A stretch of 64,000 nt of DNA from Rhodothalassium salexigens DSM 2132 (GCF_004341375.1 NZ_SLXO01000004.1:124001-188000); one strand, 5' to 3'; positions 1 through 8,884 are shown, counted from the stretch's first letter. Notes: generated by a model not told the origin, from the sequence alone. Numbers and translations are program-made.

Positions 1-768
1 CCACAACAGCGTGGCTTGGGGCGCCAGCCGGTGGGCGCGGGCGACCGCGGCACTGGCCGAGCGCACCTGGCGGGCGGGAAAGCGCGTCGGGCCGGCGCCG
101 GTCTCGAAGCCCCGGCGGCCATAGACGAACAATTCGACCCCGGGCTCGCCGTGACCGCGGCTTAAGCGGTTGTGGTTGGCGGCCCCCTCGTCGCCCCGGT
201 GCACGCCGCCCGGCACCGGCGGGTGGACGGCGAAGCGCGCCGGGTCGGCGAACAGGGCGCGCAGCACCCGGTGGCTGGTCTCGGCCTCGATCGAGCGGTG
301 GTACATGGCCGCCAGATTGGCCGGGGTGACGTGGGTGCGGCCGTCGGCGGTGTCCCATTTGGGCGACACCGTGGCGGCGTTGGCGGTCCACATGGCCGAG
401 GCCGAGGTCAGGTTGCGCATCAAGGCGGGCTCGTCGGCCCAGCCCGCCGCCAGCACCGCCGCGTCGTCGCCCTGATAGCCGAGCGCGCGCAGGCTGGCCA
501 GGTGCGGCCGGTCGTGCGGCGGCAGGAACCCCTGGACCAGCCCCAGCGCACGCATGCGGCGCATCTTGGCCAAGCCCTGCAAGGCGGCGTCGCGCGGGTT
601 CGATACGGCCCCGGCATTGCTCTCGGCGGCCAGGTTGCCGAAGCTGAGCCCGGCATAATTGTGCGTCGGCCCCACCAGGCCGTCGAAATTCACCTCGACG
701 GCGGCGCCGGGCGCGGCCGGGCCGGCCCCGGCTCCTGCCCCGGCCCCGACGGGCTCGGCGGCGCTCAT
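1..768 (-). CDS. astB: N-succinylarginine dihydrolase (partial, 3' end beyond left edge)
   Basis: AstB hydrolyses N2-succinylarginine to N2-succinylornithine, CO2 and two ammonia, the second step of the arginine succinyltransferase (AST) pathway in the cytoplasm. Read on the minus strand from the ATG at 768, the protein carries the family signature NFDGLVGPTHNYAGLSFGN close to its N-terminus, after a short Ala/Gly/Pro-rich leader, then the conserved RALGLVQGFLPPHDRP and NHNRLSRGHGEPG segments. About 256 residues are inside the window. The family is normally about 440 residues, so the C-terminal part with the catalytic cysteine lies outside. The ATG overlaps the astD stop codon by ATGA, so it is translationally coupled as the last visible gene of the AST operon. 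Confidence 0.93.
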   Translation of the reverse strand, partial: MSAAEPVGAGAGAGAGPAAPGAAVEVNFDGLVGPTHNYAGLSFGNLAAESNAGAVSNPRDAALQGLAKMRRMRALGLVQGFLPPHDRPHLASLRALGYQGDDAAVLAAGWADEPALMRNLTSASAMWTANAATVSPKWDTADGRTHVTPANLAAMYHRSIEAETSHRVLRALFADPARFAVHPPVPGGVHRGDEGAANHNRLSRGHGEPGVELFVYGRRGFETGAGPTRFPARQVRSASAAVARAHRLAPQATLLW

Positions 769-2237
769 GGCGCGAACCCCCGCGGCCGGTCGACCGCGCC
801 CACCCGGCCCTCGGCATTGGCCAGGGTGGCCATGGGGTAGGCGCAATAGTCGGCGGCGTAATAGGCGCTCGGCCGGTGGTTGCCGGAGATGCCGACACCG
901 CCGAACGGCGCGCTGGACGCGGCGCCCGGCAGCGGCCGGTTCCAGTTGACGATGCCGGCGCGCGCCCGGGCCGAGAACCGGTCCCAGCGCGCCGCATTGT
1001 CCGAGATCAGCCCGGCGGCGAGCCCGTAGCGCGTGGCGTTGGCGAGCCCCAGGGCCGCCTCGAAGTCGGCGGCGCGCTGGACCTGGAGCACCGGCCCGAA
1101 GATCTCCTCGTCGGCCAAGTCGGCCAGGCCGGACACGTCGATCAGGCCGGGGCGGACGAACGCGCCCGCCGGGTCCGGCCGTTCGGGCGCCACGAGCGCG
1201 CGCGCGCCCCGGTCGAGCAGCGCCTGCACCTGGGCCATCACCCGGTCGGCGGCCGCCGGCGCCACCAAGGGCCCCATGAACGGTTCGGGCTCGGCGTCCC
1301 AGGCACCGACCCGGATCGCCGGGATCAGCGCGGCGACCCGGTCGACGAGCGCGTCGCCCTCTGCGCCCGTGGGCACGATCAGCCGGCGCGCGCAGGTGCA
1401 GCGCTGGCCGCCCGACAGATAGGCCGACTGGGCGATCAGCAGCGCCGCCGGGTCGGGGTCTTCCACGTCCCAGGCGATCAGCGGGTTGTTGCCGCCCATT
1501 TCCAGCGCCAGCAGCTTGTCCGGCCGGCCGGCAAGCTGGCGGTGCAGGGCGGCGCCGGTGGCGGCACTGCCGGTGAACAGGATGCCGTCGACGCCGTCAT
1601 GGCCGCTCAACGCCATGCCGGTATCGCGCCCGCCCTGGACCAGATTGACCACGCCCGGCGGCAGGCCGGCCTCCTGCCAGCAGCGGACCATGATCTCGGC
1701 GACCGCCGGGGTCAGTTCGCTGGGCTTGAACACCACCGTGTTGCCGGCGATCAGCGCCGGCACGATGTGGCCGTTGGGCAGGTGGCCGGGGAAGTTATAG
1801 GGGCCGAACACCGCCATGACCCCGTGCGGGCGGTGCTCCAGCCGGGTGCGCAGCGCGCCGCTGACCGTGTCGTGAACGCCGGTGCGGTCGCGATAGGCCT
1901 GGCGCGAGATCGCCACCTTGTTGACCATGGCCTGGGCCTCGCCGGCGGCGTCCCAGCGCGCCTTGCCGGTCTCGCGCGCGATCGCTTGCGTCAGCCGGTC
2001 CTGATTGGCCCGCAGGCGCTCGGCATAGGCCTCGACCAGGGCCAGGCGCGCGTCGAGCCCATGGTCGGCCCAGGCGTCGAACGCGGCGCGCGCGGCCGCC
2101 ACGGCGGCGTCCACCTCGGCTGCGGCGGCGCCGGCTCCGGTCCACAGGGGCGCGCCGGTGGCCGGGTCGTGGGACGCGAAGGGCGCGCCGGACCCGGGGC
2201 ACCAGCGGTCGCCGATCAGGTGGGGCGTGTCGGTCAT
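765..2237 (-). CDS. astD: N-succinylglutamate 5-semialdehyde dehydrogenase
   Basis: AstD oxidises N-succinylglutamate semialdehyde to N-succinylglutamate with NAD+, the fourth AST step. The 490-residue product is an aldehyde dehydrogenase: FGPYNFPGHLPNG near 144-156, the general-base glutamate in LALEMGG (E246) and the catalytic cysteine in GGQRCTC (C280). Length matches the family (about 490). The ATG at 2237 is preferred over a longer open frame because AAGGAGTT stands just before it. The gene lies 10 bp after the astA stop and overlaps astB by 4 bp. AstD and AstB together with AstA leave little doubt about the pathway. AstC is not visible in the window. Confidence 0.95.
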   Translation of the reverse strand: MTDTPHLIGDRWCPGSGAPFASHDPATGAPLWTGAGAAAAEVDAAVAAARAAFDAWADHGLDARLALVEAYAERLRANQDRLTQAIARETGKARWDAAGEAQAMVNKVAISRQAYRDRTGVHDTVSGALRTRLEHRPHGVMAVFGPYNFPGHLPNGHIVPALIAGNTVVFKPSELTPAVAEIMVRCWQEAGLPPGVVNLVQGGRDTGMALSGHDGVDGILFTGSAATGAALHRQLAGRPDKLLALEMGGNNPLIAWDVEDPDPAALLIAQSAYLSGGQRCTCARRLIVPTGAEGDALVDRVAALIPAIRVGAWDAEPEPFMGPLVAPAAADRVMAQVQALLDRGARALVAPERPDPAGAFVRPGLIDVSGLADLADEEIFGPVLQVQRAADFEAALGLANATRYGLAAGLISDNAARWDRFSARARAGIVNWNRPLPGAASSAPFGGVGISGNHRPSAYYAADYCAYPMATLANAEGRVGAVDRPRGFAP

Positions 2238-2247
2238 AAAAACTCCT

Positions 2248-3312
2248 TCAGGCTTTGAACGGCGCGATGGTGAGCACATCGCCGGCTTCGAGCGCAAGGG
2301 CGCGCGCCTCGGCCGCGGTCAGCGCCAGCTTGTCGCCGGGATCTGGCATCGGCCGGTCGAGGAGCGCGATACGGCAGCGTTCGAGGTCGGTGTTGGCGAC
2401 CATGATGCGGCCTTCGGGGCCCTTGTCCGACAGCGGGTGCGGCGGCGGCGCGGGGTGTTCGGTCCAACTGGCGGTGCGCACCGCGCGGATGGTCGCGATC
2501 GAGGTCACCGGCGCTTCGAGACACGGCCCGGCGTCGAAGATGTCGACCGCCTTGGCGACCTGGAAGCCTTCGCGCTCCAGCAGGCGCTTGGCGGGGGCGG
2601 CGTGGTCGTGGGGGCGGCCGATCACCGCCTGCGCCTCGGCCGGCAACAGCGCCGTGTAGATCGGGAATTTGGGCATCAGGTCGGCGATGAACTGCTGGTT
2701 GCCGCGGCTGTTGATCTGGTCGGCCTCGCGAAAGTCGATGCCGCCGAAGAAGTGCCGGCCGACCGCATCCCAGAACGGCGAGTGGCCGTGCTCGTCGACC
2801 CAGCCGCGGATTTCGGCGAACACCTTGTCGGCGAAGCGCTCGGGGTGGGCGGCGATCATCAGGAAGCGGCTTTTCGACAGGAACGCCCCGGCGCCGCCGG
2901 CGCGCGCGCCCTCGGCCAGGAACAGCGTGCCCACCTCGGTGATCCCGGCATAGTCGTTGGTCAGCTGCAACAACTGGGTGTGCACGGTCTTGGCCGGTTC
3001 GCGCGACACCTGGGTCAGGTGCAGCAGCCGGTAGGAATAGAACGGCTCGGCCATGCCGACGGCGGCGAAGATGCCGGCGGTGCCGACCACCCCGCCGTCA
3101 TTGACCTGGCCCGTGGGGTCTTCGAGCACGAACAGGAAATAGTCGTCGGTGGGGTAGGGGTGGTCGCGGGCGAAGCTGGCTTCTGACCGGGCGATCCGCT
3201 CCGACAGGATGGCGGCGTCGGGGGGAAAGCTGGTCATGCCGCCGCCGGTCTGGCCGGCCAGGCGCACCAGCGCGTCGAGGTCCGCGGCGACCACGGGCCG
3301 CAAAAGCTTCAT
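2248..3312 (-). CDS. astA: Arginine N-succinyltransferase
   Basis: AstA transfers succinyl from succinyl-CoA to the alpha-amino group of arginine, the committed first AST step. The 354-residue protein starts with the family-type MKLLRPVVAADLDALVRLA followed by TGGGMTSFPPD, and has the conserved HSPFWDAVGRHFFGGIDF and GPCLEAP segments. Usual length is about 340. The ATG at 3312 overlaps the stop of the upstream hydrolase by ATGA. A single AstA is seen rather than the tandem AruF/AruG subunits of pseudomonads. The homologous arginine/ornithine form cannot be told apart from sequence here, but the neighbours argue for arginine. Confidence 0.95.
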   Translation of the reverse strand: MKLLRPVVAADLDALVRLAGQTGGGMTSFPPDAAILSERIARSEASFARDHPYPTDDYFLFVLEDPTGQVNDGGVVGTAGIFAAVGMAEPFYSYRLLHLTQVSREPAKTVHTQLLQLTNDYAGITEVGTLFLAEGARAGGAGAFLSKSRFLMIAAHPERFADKVFAEIRGWVDEHGHSPFWDAVGRHFFGGIDFREADQINSRGNQQFIADLMPKFPIYTALLPAEAQAVIGRPHDHAAPAKRLLEREGFQVAKAVDIFDAGPCLEAPVTSIATIRAVRTASWTEHPAPPPHPLSDKGPEGRIMVANTDLERCRIALLDRPMPDPGDKLALTAAEARALALEAGDVLTIAPFKA

Positions 3313-4631
3313 CGCCGGGCCTCCGCTTTGCCGGCCGCCGGGGCGGTGTCGAGGTCAGCATCGGGGTCAGCATCGGGGCCAGCATCGAGATCGACACCGA
3401 GAGCGGAGTCCATCTCGCCCTGGGCGAAGGCGCACAGGATCAGAAACGACAGCTTGGCGCGCTCGGCGAAGCTGTCCACCAGAACATATTCGTCGTGGCT
3501 GTGGATCTGACCGCCGCGCACGCCGAGCGTGTCCACATTGGGCAGGCCGGCGGCGGCCAGATTGTTGCCCTCGCAACAGCCGCCGGTGTCGCGCACCGCG
3601 ATCGGCACGCCCAACGTCTCGCCGCAGCGCCCGACCAGGTCGAACAGCGCCCGGTTGGCCGGCGACAACACCTTGGGCGGCCGGTAGAAGCCGCCATGGA
3701 GCGTGGCCCGGAAGCCGTCTTCGCCGTTCAGCCGGTCCACCAGGCGCGCCAGTTCGGTCTCGGCCCACGCCTGTTCGTCGGCGTCGCGCACGCGGATGTT
3801 GAACCGGCAGAGCGCGCGGGCGGGCACCACATTGTTGGCGCTGCCGCCGTGGATCACGGCGGGGTTGACCGTGACGCCAGGGCGCTGGCCGTTGAGCGCA
3901 TAGAGCGCGTCGATGGCGCGGGCGAGTTGCCAGACGGCGTTGCGGCCGGCCTCGAACTCGCGCCCGGCATGGGCCGAGCGGCCGTCGACCACCAGGGTGA
4001 AATTGCCCGAGCCCTTGCGCGCGCCGGCCAGGGTGCCGTCGGCCAGCGCCGGCTCGTAGGTCAGGCCGATATGGGCGCGCGCGGCGCCGGCGTCGAGCGC
4101 CGGGCCCGAGCCGATCGAGCCGATCTCTTCGTCGGAACTGACCAGCACCTCCCAGCCGACGCCTTGGGCCAGCGGCGTACGCTCGAACGCCTTGAGCGCG
4201 TGCAGCATGACGATCAGCCCGCCCTTCATGTCGGCGACGCCGGGGCCGTTGAGCGTCGTGTCGTCGAGCCAGCGGCAGCGGGTGAACGGGCTGTGCTCGG
4301 GATAGACCGTGTCCAGATGGCCGGTCAGCAGCACCCGGCGCGGCGCGTGGGTGCGCTGGGTGAAGCGGTGGATCGGGCCGTAGCGGATGGCGACCGCCTC
4401 GCCGGCGTCGGTGACCGTCTGCCCCGGCGCCGCCTCGACCGCGTCATAGGTGCCGCCCAGGTCGGCGAAGGCGTCGCGGACGATGGCGCCCATGGCGGCC
4501 AAACCGTCGTCGTACCAGCTTCCCGATGGTTGATGGGCCCAGCGCTCGACCATTGCCACCATGGTGGCGGACTGATCGTCGAGCCAGGCCAGGGCGTCTT
4601 GCATCGCCGGGGTCACGGACAGGCTTGTCAT
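3309..4631 (-). CDS. M20-family metallohydrolase of the AST operon (carboxypeptidase G2 / desuccinylase type)
   Basis: Zinc amidohydrolase of the M20 (ArgE/DapE/CPG2) family, 440 residues. Metal and catalytic residues are visible: H105 and D107 in TGHLDTVY, D134 in GPGVADMKGG, and the E168-E169 pair in VSSDEEIGS; a dimerisation domain follows, then the final SHDEYVL histidine. The ATG at 4631 is chosen because AAGGA precedes it and because homology begins there. The last residues form an Asp/Ala-rich tail encoded by a 12-bp tandem repeat. It is first in the operon, overlapping astA by ATGA. Family members remove N-acyl or glutamyl groups. From context I infer N-succinylglutamate or a related N-succinyl amino acid as substrate, which would make it a functional stand-in for the unrelated AstE. 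This is inference. Confidence 0.85.
   Translation of the reverse strand: MTSLSVTPAMQDALAWLDDQSATMVAMVERWAHQPSGSWYDDGLAAMGAIVRDAFADLGGTYDAVEAAPGQTVTDAGEAVAIRYGPIHRFTQRTHAPRRVLLTGHLDTVYPEHSPFTRCRWLDDTTLNGPGVADMKGGLIVMLHALKAFERTPLAQGVGWEVLVSSDEEIGSIGSGPALDAGAARAHIGLTYEPALADGTLAGARKGSGNFTLVVDGRSAHAGREFEAGRNAVWQLARAIDALYALNGQRPGVTVNPAVIHGGSANNVVPARALCRFNIRVRDADEQAWAETELARLVDRLNGEDGFRATLHGGFYRPPKVLSPANRALFDLVGRCGETLGVPIAVRDTGGCCEGNNLAAAGLPNVDTLGVRGGQIHSHDEYVLVDSFAERAKLSFLILCAFAQGEMDSALGVDLDAGPDADPDADLDTAPAAGKAEARR
3353..3388. repeat. 12-bp tandem repeat, three units, in the M20 hydrolase 3' end
   Basis: Two identical copies of GGTCAGCATCGG (3353-3364 and 3365-3376) are followed by a third with two changes, GGCCAGCATCGA (3377-3388). 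On the coding strand the repeat specifies alternating Asp and Ala/Pro residues in the acidic C-terminal tail, which is likely disordered and outside the conserved M20 fold. Confidence 0.85.
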
Positions 4632-4945
4632 CGTGTGGATCATCCTTGTCGGTTGAAAGGATCGTGTCCCGCTGGTGCCCGGTCGGGGCGCGCCGGGCGG
4701 CGCGGGCGGGGTGCCGGGGCAGGGGGCCGGTTTCGGATCGCCCCGGCGGATTGTCGATGGATCGGCACACTCCGTCGCAGAAACGGTTACACTTTCGGCG
4801 GGGGCGAGGCTATAGTTTAGCCATAACGAGGCCGGCACACCGGCTCAACGATAAGCGCCAACGCCTGCGCACGATGCGCGGACAACCGCGCACAACAATG
4901 GACCGGGCCGCCGGGTCCGGCAACGACAGCCGAGGAAGAGATATC
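4632..4945. promoter_or_regulatory. Divergent intergenic region between the AST operon and the LuxR regulator gene
   Basis: 314 bp without a gene separate the M20 hydrolase (leftward) from the LuxR-type gene (rightward), so promoters in both directions are expected. The right-hand part near 4785-4835 is the least GC-rich stretch and contains GGCTATAGTTTAGCC. I could not define convincing -35/-10 pairs or an operator. Confidence 0.45.
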
Positions 4946-5617
4946 ATGAAAGTCCTGCTTTTGGATCGGCATGCGCTGTTCCGTCATTCCATGCACGAGG
5001 TGCTGGCGCAACTGGGCGGCGTGGGGTCCATACTCGAAGCGGCGTCGATGGCCGACTTCGTCCGCCAGGCGACCGCCCATGACGACATCGCGCTGGTGAT
5101 CGCCTATCCGCCGTCGCTGGATCTGGATCTGGCCGACTGCATCAGCCTGACCCGCCGGCTGGTCGCCGGCGCGCGGCTGGCGTTCTTCCGCGACACGCCC
5201 GACCCCGCGGTCGAGGGGCGCTACCCTGAGATCGTGTTCCTGGACCGCGCGGCCGATGGCGACACCATCGCCGACGCGTTGCGCGGCGCCGAGCCCTTGC
5301 GCGGCTCTGCGGTGGCATTTGGCGACGGCGCGTCGGCGACCCCGGCCGCTGGTCCCATCGGCCTCGTGCGTGCGTCCCAGACCGGCGCGGCGGCGTCCGG
5401 CACGCAAACCGGGCGGTGCGCCGACCTCTCGTTCCGCCAGCGCCAAATCATGGCCATGGTGGCGGAAGGACTGGCCAACAAGGAAATCGCCGCCCGGCTG
5501 GGCATCGCCGAAGGCACGGTCAAGGCGCATATCCACGCGGTGTTCAAGGCGCTGGGCGTGACCAACCGGACCCAGGCCGTGGTGCGGTATGGCGGTGCCC
5601 TGCGCCAAGCCGGCTGA
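4946..5617 (+). CDS. LuxR-family response-regulator-like transcription factor with degenerate receiver
   Basis: A 223-residue protein with an N-terminal receiver-like domain (about 1-120), an Ala/Gly-rich linker and a C-terminal LuxR/FixJ helix-turn-helix (about 155-215; LSFRQRQIMAMVAEGLANKE, then GIAEGTVKAHIHAVFKALGV). The ATG at 4946 follows GAGGAAGAG. The receiver keeps the N-terminal LLLDRH acidic residue, but the strand that should end in the phospho-acceptor Asp reads LVIAYPP, so a normal phosphorylation site is not apparent. It is probably a phosphorylation-independent DNA-binding protein. It is divergent from the AST operon, which it may control, but nothing in the sequence proves this. 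Confidence 0.85.
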   Translation: MKVLLLDRHALFRHSMHEVLAQLGGVGSILEAASMADFVRQATAHDDIALVIAYPPSLDLDLADCISLTRRLVAGARLAFFRDTPDPAVEGRYPEIVFLDRAADGDTIADALRGAEPLRGSAVAFGDGASATPAAGPIGLVRASQTGAAASGTQTGRCADLSFRQRQIMAMVAEGLANKEIAARLGIAEGTVKAHIHAVFKALGVTNRTQAVVRYGGALRQAG

Positions 5618-5690
5618 GCGCTATCACCGGCGCAGGGGCGGTCTTGGCTGAGGCGTGGCCCACACCCGGTCGCAGCTCGGTCGACGCCGC

Positions 5691-5733
5691 CCCAGGCCCT
5701 TGGCCGAGCGCTCGGCTGAACGCTTGGCCTGGG
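5691..5733 (+). terminator. GC-rich nested hairpin downstream of the LuxR gene (possible terminator)
   Basis: Arms CCCAGGCC (5691-5698) and GGCCTGGG (5726-5733) are fully complementary and enclose an inner palindrome GCCGAGCGCTCGGC (5703-5716). No T-run follows, so intrinsic termination is doubtful; it could be a rho-assisted or protective structure at the mRNA end. Confidence 0.35.
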
Positions 5734-5896
5734 CCCTGTTAGCTGCCTGGCCGTGATCGCCGGTCGGCTGATCTCAGACACCGCCGCGTCGGGTGAGAGC
5801 CCCACTCCGCCCATGATGACGGTCGCCGACCCGAAAGGTCGAGCGCGAACCGATGGTCGGTTCAGCGTCAAGCCGCTTTGATTGGGAAGAATTGGG

Positions 5897-5970
5897 TGGC
5901 TGGGGCGGCAGGATTCGAACCTGCGATCACGGTACCAAAAACCGATGCCTTACCGCTTGGCTACGCCCCA
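5897..5970 (-). tRNA. trnQ: tRNA-Gln (anticodon TTG), CCA encoded
   Basis: Reading the minus strand from 5970, the acceptor arm TGGGGCG pairs with CGCCCCA, followed by discriminator G and a genomic CCA (complement of 5897-5899). The D-arm region AGCCAAGCGGTAAGGCA, the anticodon loop with TTG, and the T-arm CAGGTTCGAATCCTG are all typical of bacterial tRNA-Gln(UUG), including the U1 start characteristic of this tRNA. The first base pair of the anticodon stem appears to be a T-T mismatch. It sits alone, transcribed leftward, between the LuxR gene and ispE. Confidence 0.95.
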
Positions 5971-6071
5971 ACACGCATGGCGTGGCGGGGATAAAGCATA
6001 GTCCGGTGGGGCCTGTAAAGACCCCTGTTGCCGATTTCTGATCGCGCCGCCCGGCGCGGTGTCGCAGGGGC

Positions 6072-7007
6072 TCAATCGGTCAGGATGTGGCCGGCCTCGA
6101 CCCACCAGTCGGGGCGGTCGGTGCGCAGCCGTTCGGCCGCCGCCTCGGCGGCCTCCAGGGTGTCGAAGGCGGCGAAGCAGGTGGCGCCGCTGCCCGACAT
6201 GCGGGCCAGTTGCACGCCGTCGAGATCGCGCAGCGTGTCGAGCACCGAGGCGATCTGCGGCGCCAGCGCGATTGCCACGGGCTCCAGGTCGTTGCGGGTG
6301 CGCCCGACCAGCCAGTCGCGGTCGATCCGGTCGGGTGCCGTCGGCCAGATGTCGATGGGGTCGGAAAAGCCCCGGCCGTCGGCGGCGAAGCGCTTGAACA
6401 CCGCCGCGGTGGGCACCAGGACGCCGGGATTGACCAGCACCAGCGCGCGAAAGCGCGGTTGCGGTGCCGGGGTGCAGCGTTCGCCGATGCCCGCCACCCA
6501 TTGCGGCGCCCGGTGCAGGCAGGCCGGCACGTCGGCGCCCAGCTCGAGTGCCAGGGTGGCCAGCCGCTCGGGCGCGATGGCCAGGTTCCACAGGCGCGCC
6601 AGGCCCAGCAGGGTCGCCGCCGCGTCGGACGAGCCGCCGCCGATGCCGGCGGCCGGCGGCAGGCGTTTGGTCAGCACCATGCGCGCGCCAGCGGCGGTGT
6701 GCGCCGGGGCCGCTGCGGCGTGCACCGGGCTTCGTCCGGCGGTGGCGCCGGCCTCGGCGGCCAACAATCGGGCGGCGCGCATCACCAGATTGTCTTCCGC
6801 GTCGCTGTCGAGCAGGTCGGCGAACGGGCCGGTGACCTGAAAGTCGAAGCTGGTGCTGCGTTGCAGGGCGATCTGGTCGGTCACATGGACGAACACGAAC
6901 AGGCTTTCCAGCGTGTGGTAGCCGTCGGCCGTGCGGCCGGTCAGGTGCAGGAACAGATTGACCTTCGCGGGCGCAGCCACGGTCAGAAAACTTGCATCAC
7001 TCATCAT
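6072..7007 (-). CDS. ispE: 4-diphosphocytidyl-2-C-methyl-D-erythritol kinase
   Basis: IspE phosphorylates the 2-hydroxyl of CDP-methylerythritol with ATP in the MEP pathway, supplying isoprenoids for carotenoids, quinones and the bacteriochlorophyll tail. The 311-residue product is a GHMP kinase: substrate-binding APAKVNLFLHLTGRTADGYH near 11-30, the ATP-binding LPPAAGIGGGSSDAAA loop near 117-132, and the C-terminal ARMSGSGATCFA motif. An Ala-rich insertion of about 20 residues precedes the ATP loop. It lies 131 bp downstream of the TPR lipoprotein gene on the same strand and is probably co-transcribed with it, an arrangement common in alphaproteobacteria. Two adjacent ATGs (7007, 7004) leave the start uncertain by one codon. 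Confidence 0.95.
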   Translation of the reverse strand: MMSDASFLTVAAPAKVNLFLHLTGRTADGYHTLESLFVFVHVTDQIALQRSTSFDFQVTGPFADLLDSDAEDNLVMRAARLLAAEAGATAGRSPVHAAAAPAHTAAGARMVLTKRLPPAAGIGGGSSDAAATLLGLARLWNLAIAPERLATLALELGADVPACLHRAPQWVAGIGERCTPAPQPRFRALVLVNPGVLVPTAAVFKRFAADGRGFSDPIDIWPTAPDRIDRDWLVGRTRNDLEPVAIALAPQIASVLDTLRDLDGVQLARMSGSGATCFAAFDTLEAAEAAAERLRTDRPDWWVEAGHILTD

Positions 7008-7138
7008 CGGCGCCGCCGTCTTGTGCGCAGGGCGTCGGGGCAGCGCCCGGCTGCGTCAGGGATTGTTGCGCGCCGGTGGCGCCGGCAAGCGGACCGTGTC
7101 GAGGCGGGTCCGGGGCCGGCGCGGCGGCGCGGGGGGTG

Positions 7139-8884
7139 TCACTCGGTCTTCGTCTTCTCGGTGCCCGCAAGGGTGAGGCCATAGGTCAGTTTGTCGCGGA
7201 TCGCCGCCTGTGTGTCTGCCGCGTCGGTCAGCGTCAAGGCATGTTCCCACTGATAGCGTGCTTCCAGATGCCGGCCGACTTGCCAATAGGCGTCGCCCAG
7301 ATGGTCCGAAATGGTCGGGTCGTCGGGTTCTTCGACGATAGCCTGTTCGAGAAATGCCACTGCCTGATCGTAATTGCCTCGCAGATAGTGCGCCCAGCCC
7401 ATGCTGTCGATGATGAAGCCGTTGCCGGGTTCCAGGTCCATGGCTCGCTCGATCAGGTCCATGCCGGCGTCCAGGTGGAGGCCGCGGTCAATCCAGCTAT
7501 AGCCCAGATAGTTGAGCACATCGGCCTGATCGGGCCGAATCGCCATGGCGCGCTTGAGATCGGCCTCGGCCTCGGGCCAGCGATCGGTCTGTTCATAGGC
7601 GATGGCGCGGGCGAAATAGGGATACCAGCCCACCGTTTCGTCGGCTTCCATCAGCACGATGGCGCGGCTGTAGGCGTCTTCGGCGGCGTCGAAATCGCCG
7701 TCCTGGCGCTTCAGGTCGCCAAGTGTGATCCAGCTGTCGCTGTCTTCGGGGGCGACCTCGAGATGGCGCTTGAGCGCGGCGACGGCTTCGTCGCTGCGAC
7801 CGGTCTGGGCCAGGGCGACGGCGGCACCATAGCGCGCCGCGCTGGCCAGGGGCGTGTCGGCGCGCTCGACCACGCCATAGGCATCGAGTGCGGCCGCAAA
7901 GCGCTCTTGACGCGACAACAAATGGCCGAGCAGCAGATGCGCGTCATACAGGTCGGGGGCGGCGAAGGTGGCGAAGCGCGCGAACACGATCGCCGGCTGG
8001 ATCGACGTGTTGCGCGACAAATCCCGCGCCACCGCCAGGAACGGCCGGGCGATACCGCCTTCCGGGCTGCGCGCCAGCACCGGCAGGGTCCGGCCCTTGC
8101 GCGCCGCTGCCAGCCGCCGGTCGATGGTGGCGCGCTCGATGCGGTTGCCCGCGGCGGCCTCCGCCAGCCGGCTGTATAGCGCCACGGCCTCGTCCGCGCG
8201 CCCGGTGCGGATCAACAGATTGCCATAGCCGCCAACCAGATCGGGGTCGGCGCCGCCCGGGGTGTCGATGGCCAGTTGATAGGCCGCTTCGGCCAGCTTG
8301 GTGCGGCCCAGATAATCCAGCACCAGCGCCCGATGGGTCAGCACCCGGACCCGGTTGAAGCGCGGCTGGCCGGCCGCGTCGAGGCGCGCCAGGGCGGCAT
8401 CGCCCTGGCCCTGGCGGGCCAGGAGCCAAGCCTCGATAATCGGCGCCAGCGACTGCCGAAAGAAGTTGGAATCGATGGCGTCAAGGCGGCGGAGTGCCTG
8501 GGCGTCGTCGCCGCGCTCGATGGCGTTCAACAGCCGCATGGTCTCGGCCATCAGATTGCCGGCGCCGAACGGGGCCAGCCGCTCGGCCATGTCGGCTGCG
8601 GTGTCCAGGCGGCCCTCGGCGAGGGCAAGCGTGAAGGTGGCGTTGAGCAGCCCCGGATCGTCGGGGTCCTGCGCCAGGGCGTGGCGGTAGAAATCGACCG
8701 CCCGGGGGTCTTTGATCTCGCTGGCGAAGCGGCCGGCCACATAGGGCCCGAAATCGCGCGGCCCGGGGGTGCCCGTGTCCACCTCGGGCGTGTCGACAAA
8801 GGGCAAGGGCGGTGGCGCTGTCTGTGCGCCGGTGCAGGCGCCGAGCAGGGCGACGGCCAAGCCGGCGATCCAACGGTGTGTCAT
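7139..8884 (-). CDS. TPR-repeat lipoprotein
   Basis: A 581-residue protein that begins with a lipoprotein signal, hydrophobic WIAGLAVALLGAC with the lipobox cysteine at about residue 16. Most of the rest is tetratricopeptide repeats, clearest in the C-terminal half (for example WITLGDLKRQDGDFDAAEDA, then ADLKRAMAIRPDQADVLNYL and MGWAHYLRGNYDQAVAFLEQ). It is likely anchored to a membrane facing the periplasm and acts in protein-protein assembly. The ATG at 8884 is chosen because GGAGGGG precedes it and the signal peptide starts there. It is followed by ispE. A specific partner cannot be read from the sequence. Confidence 0.88.
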   Translation of the reverse strand: MTHRWIAGLAVALLGACTGAQTAPPPLPFVDTPEVDTGTPGPRDFGPYVAGRFASEIKDPRAVDFYRHALAQDPDDPGLLNATFTLALAEGRLDTAADMAERLAPFGAGNLMAETMRLLNAIERGDDAQALRRLDAIDSNFFRQSLAPIIEAWLLARQGQGDAALARLDAAGQPRFNRVRVLTHRALVLDYLGRTKLAEAAYQLAIDTPGGADPDLVGGYGNLLIRTGRADEAVALYSRLAEAAAGNRIERATIDRRLAAARKGRTLPVLARSPEGGIARPFLAVARDLSRNTSIQPAIVFARFATFAAPDLYDAHLLLGHLLSRQERFAAALDAYGVVERADTPLASAARYGAAVALAQTGRSDEAVAALKRHLEVAPEDSDSWITLGDLKRQDGDFDAAEDAYSRAIVLMEADETVGWYPYFARAIAYEQTDRWPEAEADLKRAMAIRPDQADVLNYLGYSWIDRGLHLDAGMDLIERAMDLEPGNGFIIDSMGWAHYLRGNYDQAVAFLEQAIVEEPDDPTISDHLGDAYWQVGRHLEARYQWEHALTLTDAADTQAAIRDKLTYGLTLAGTEKTKTE

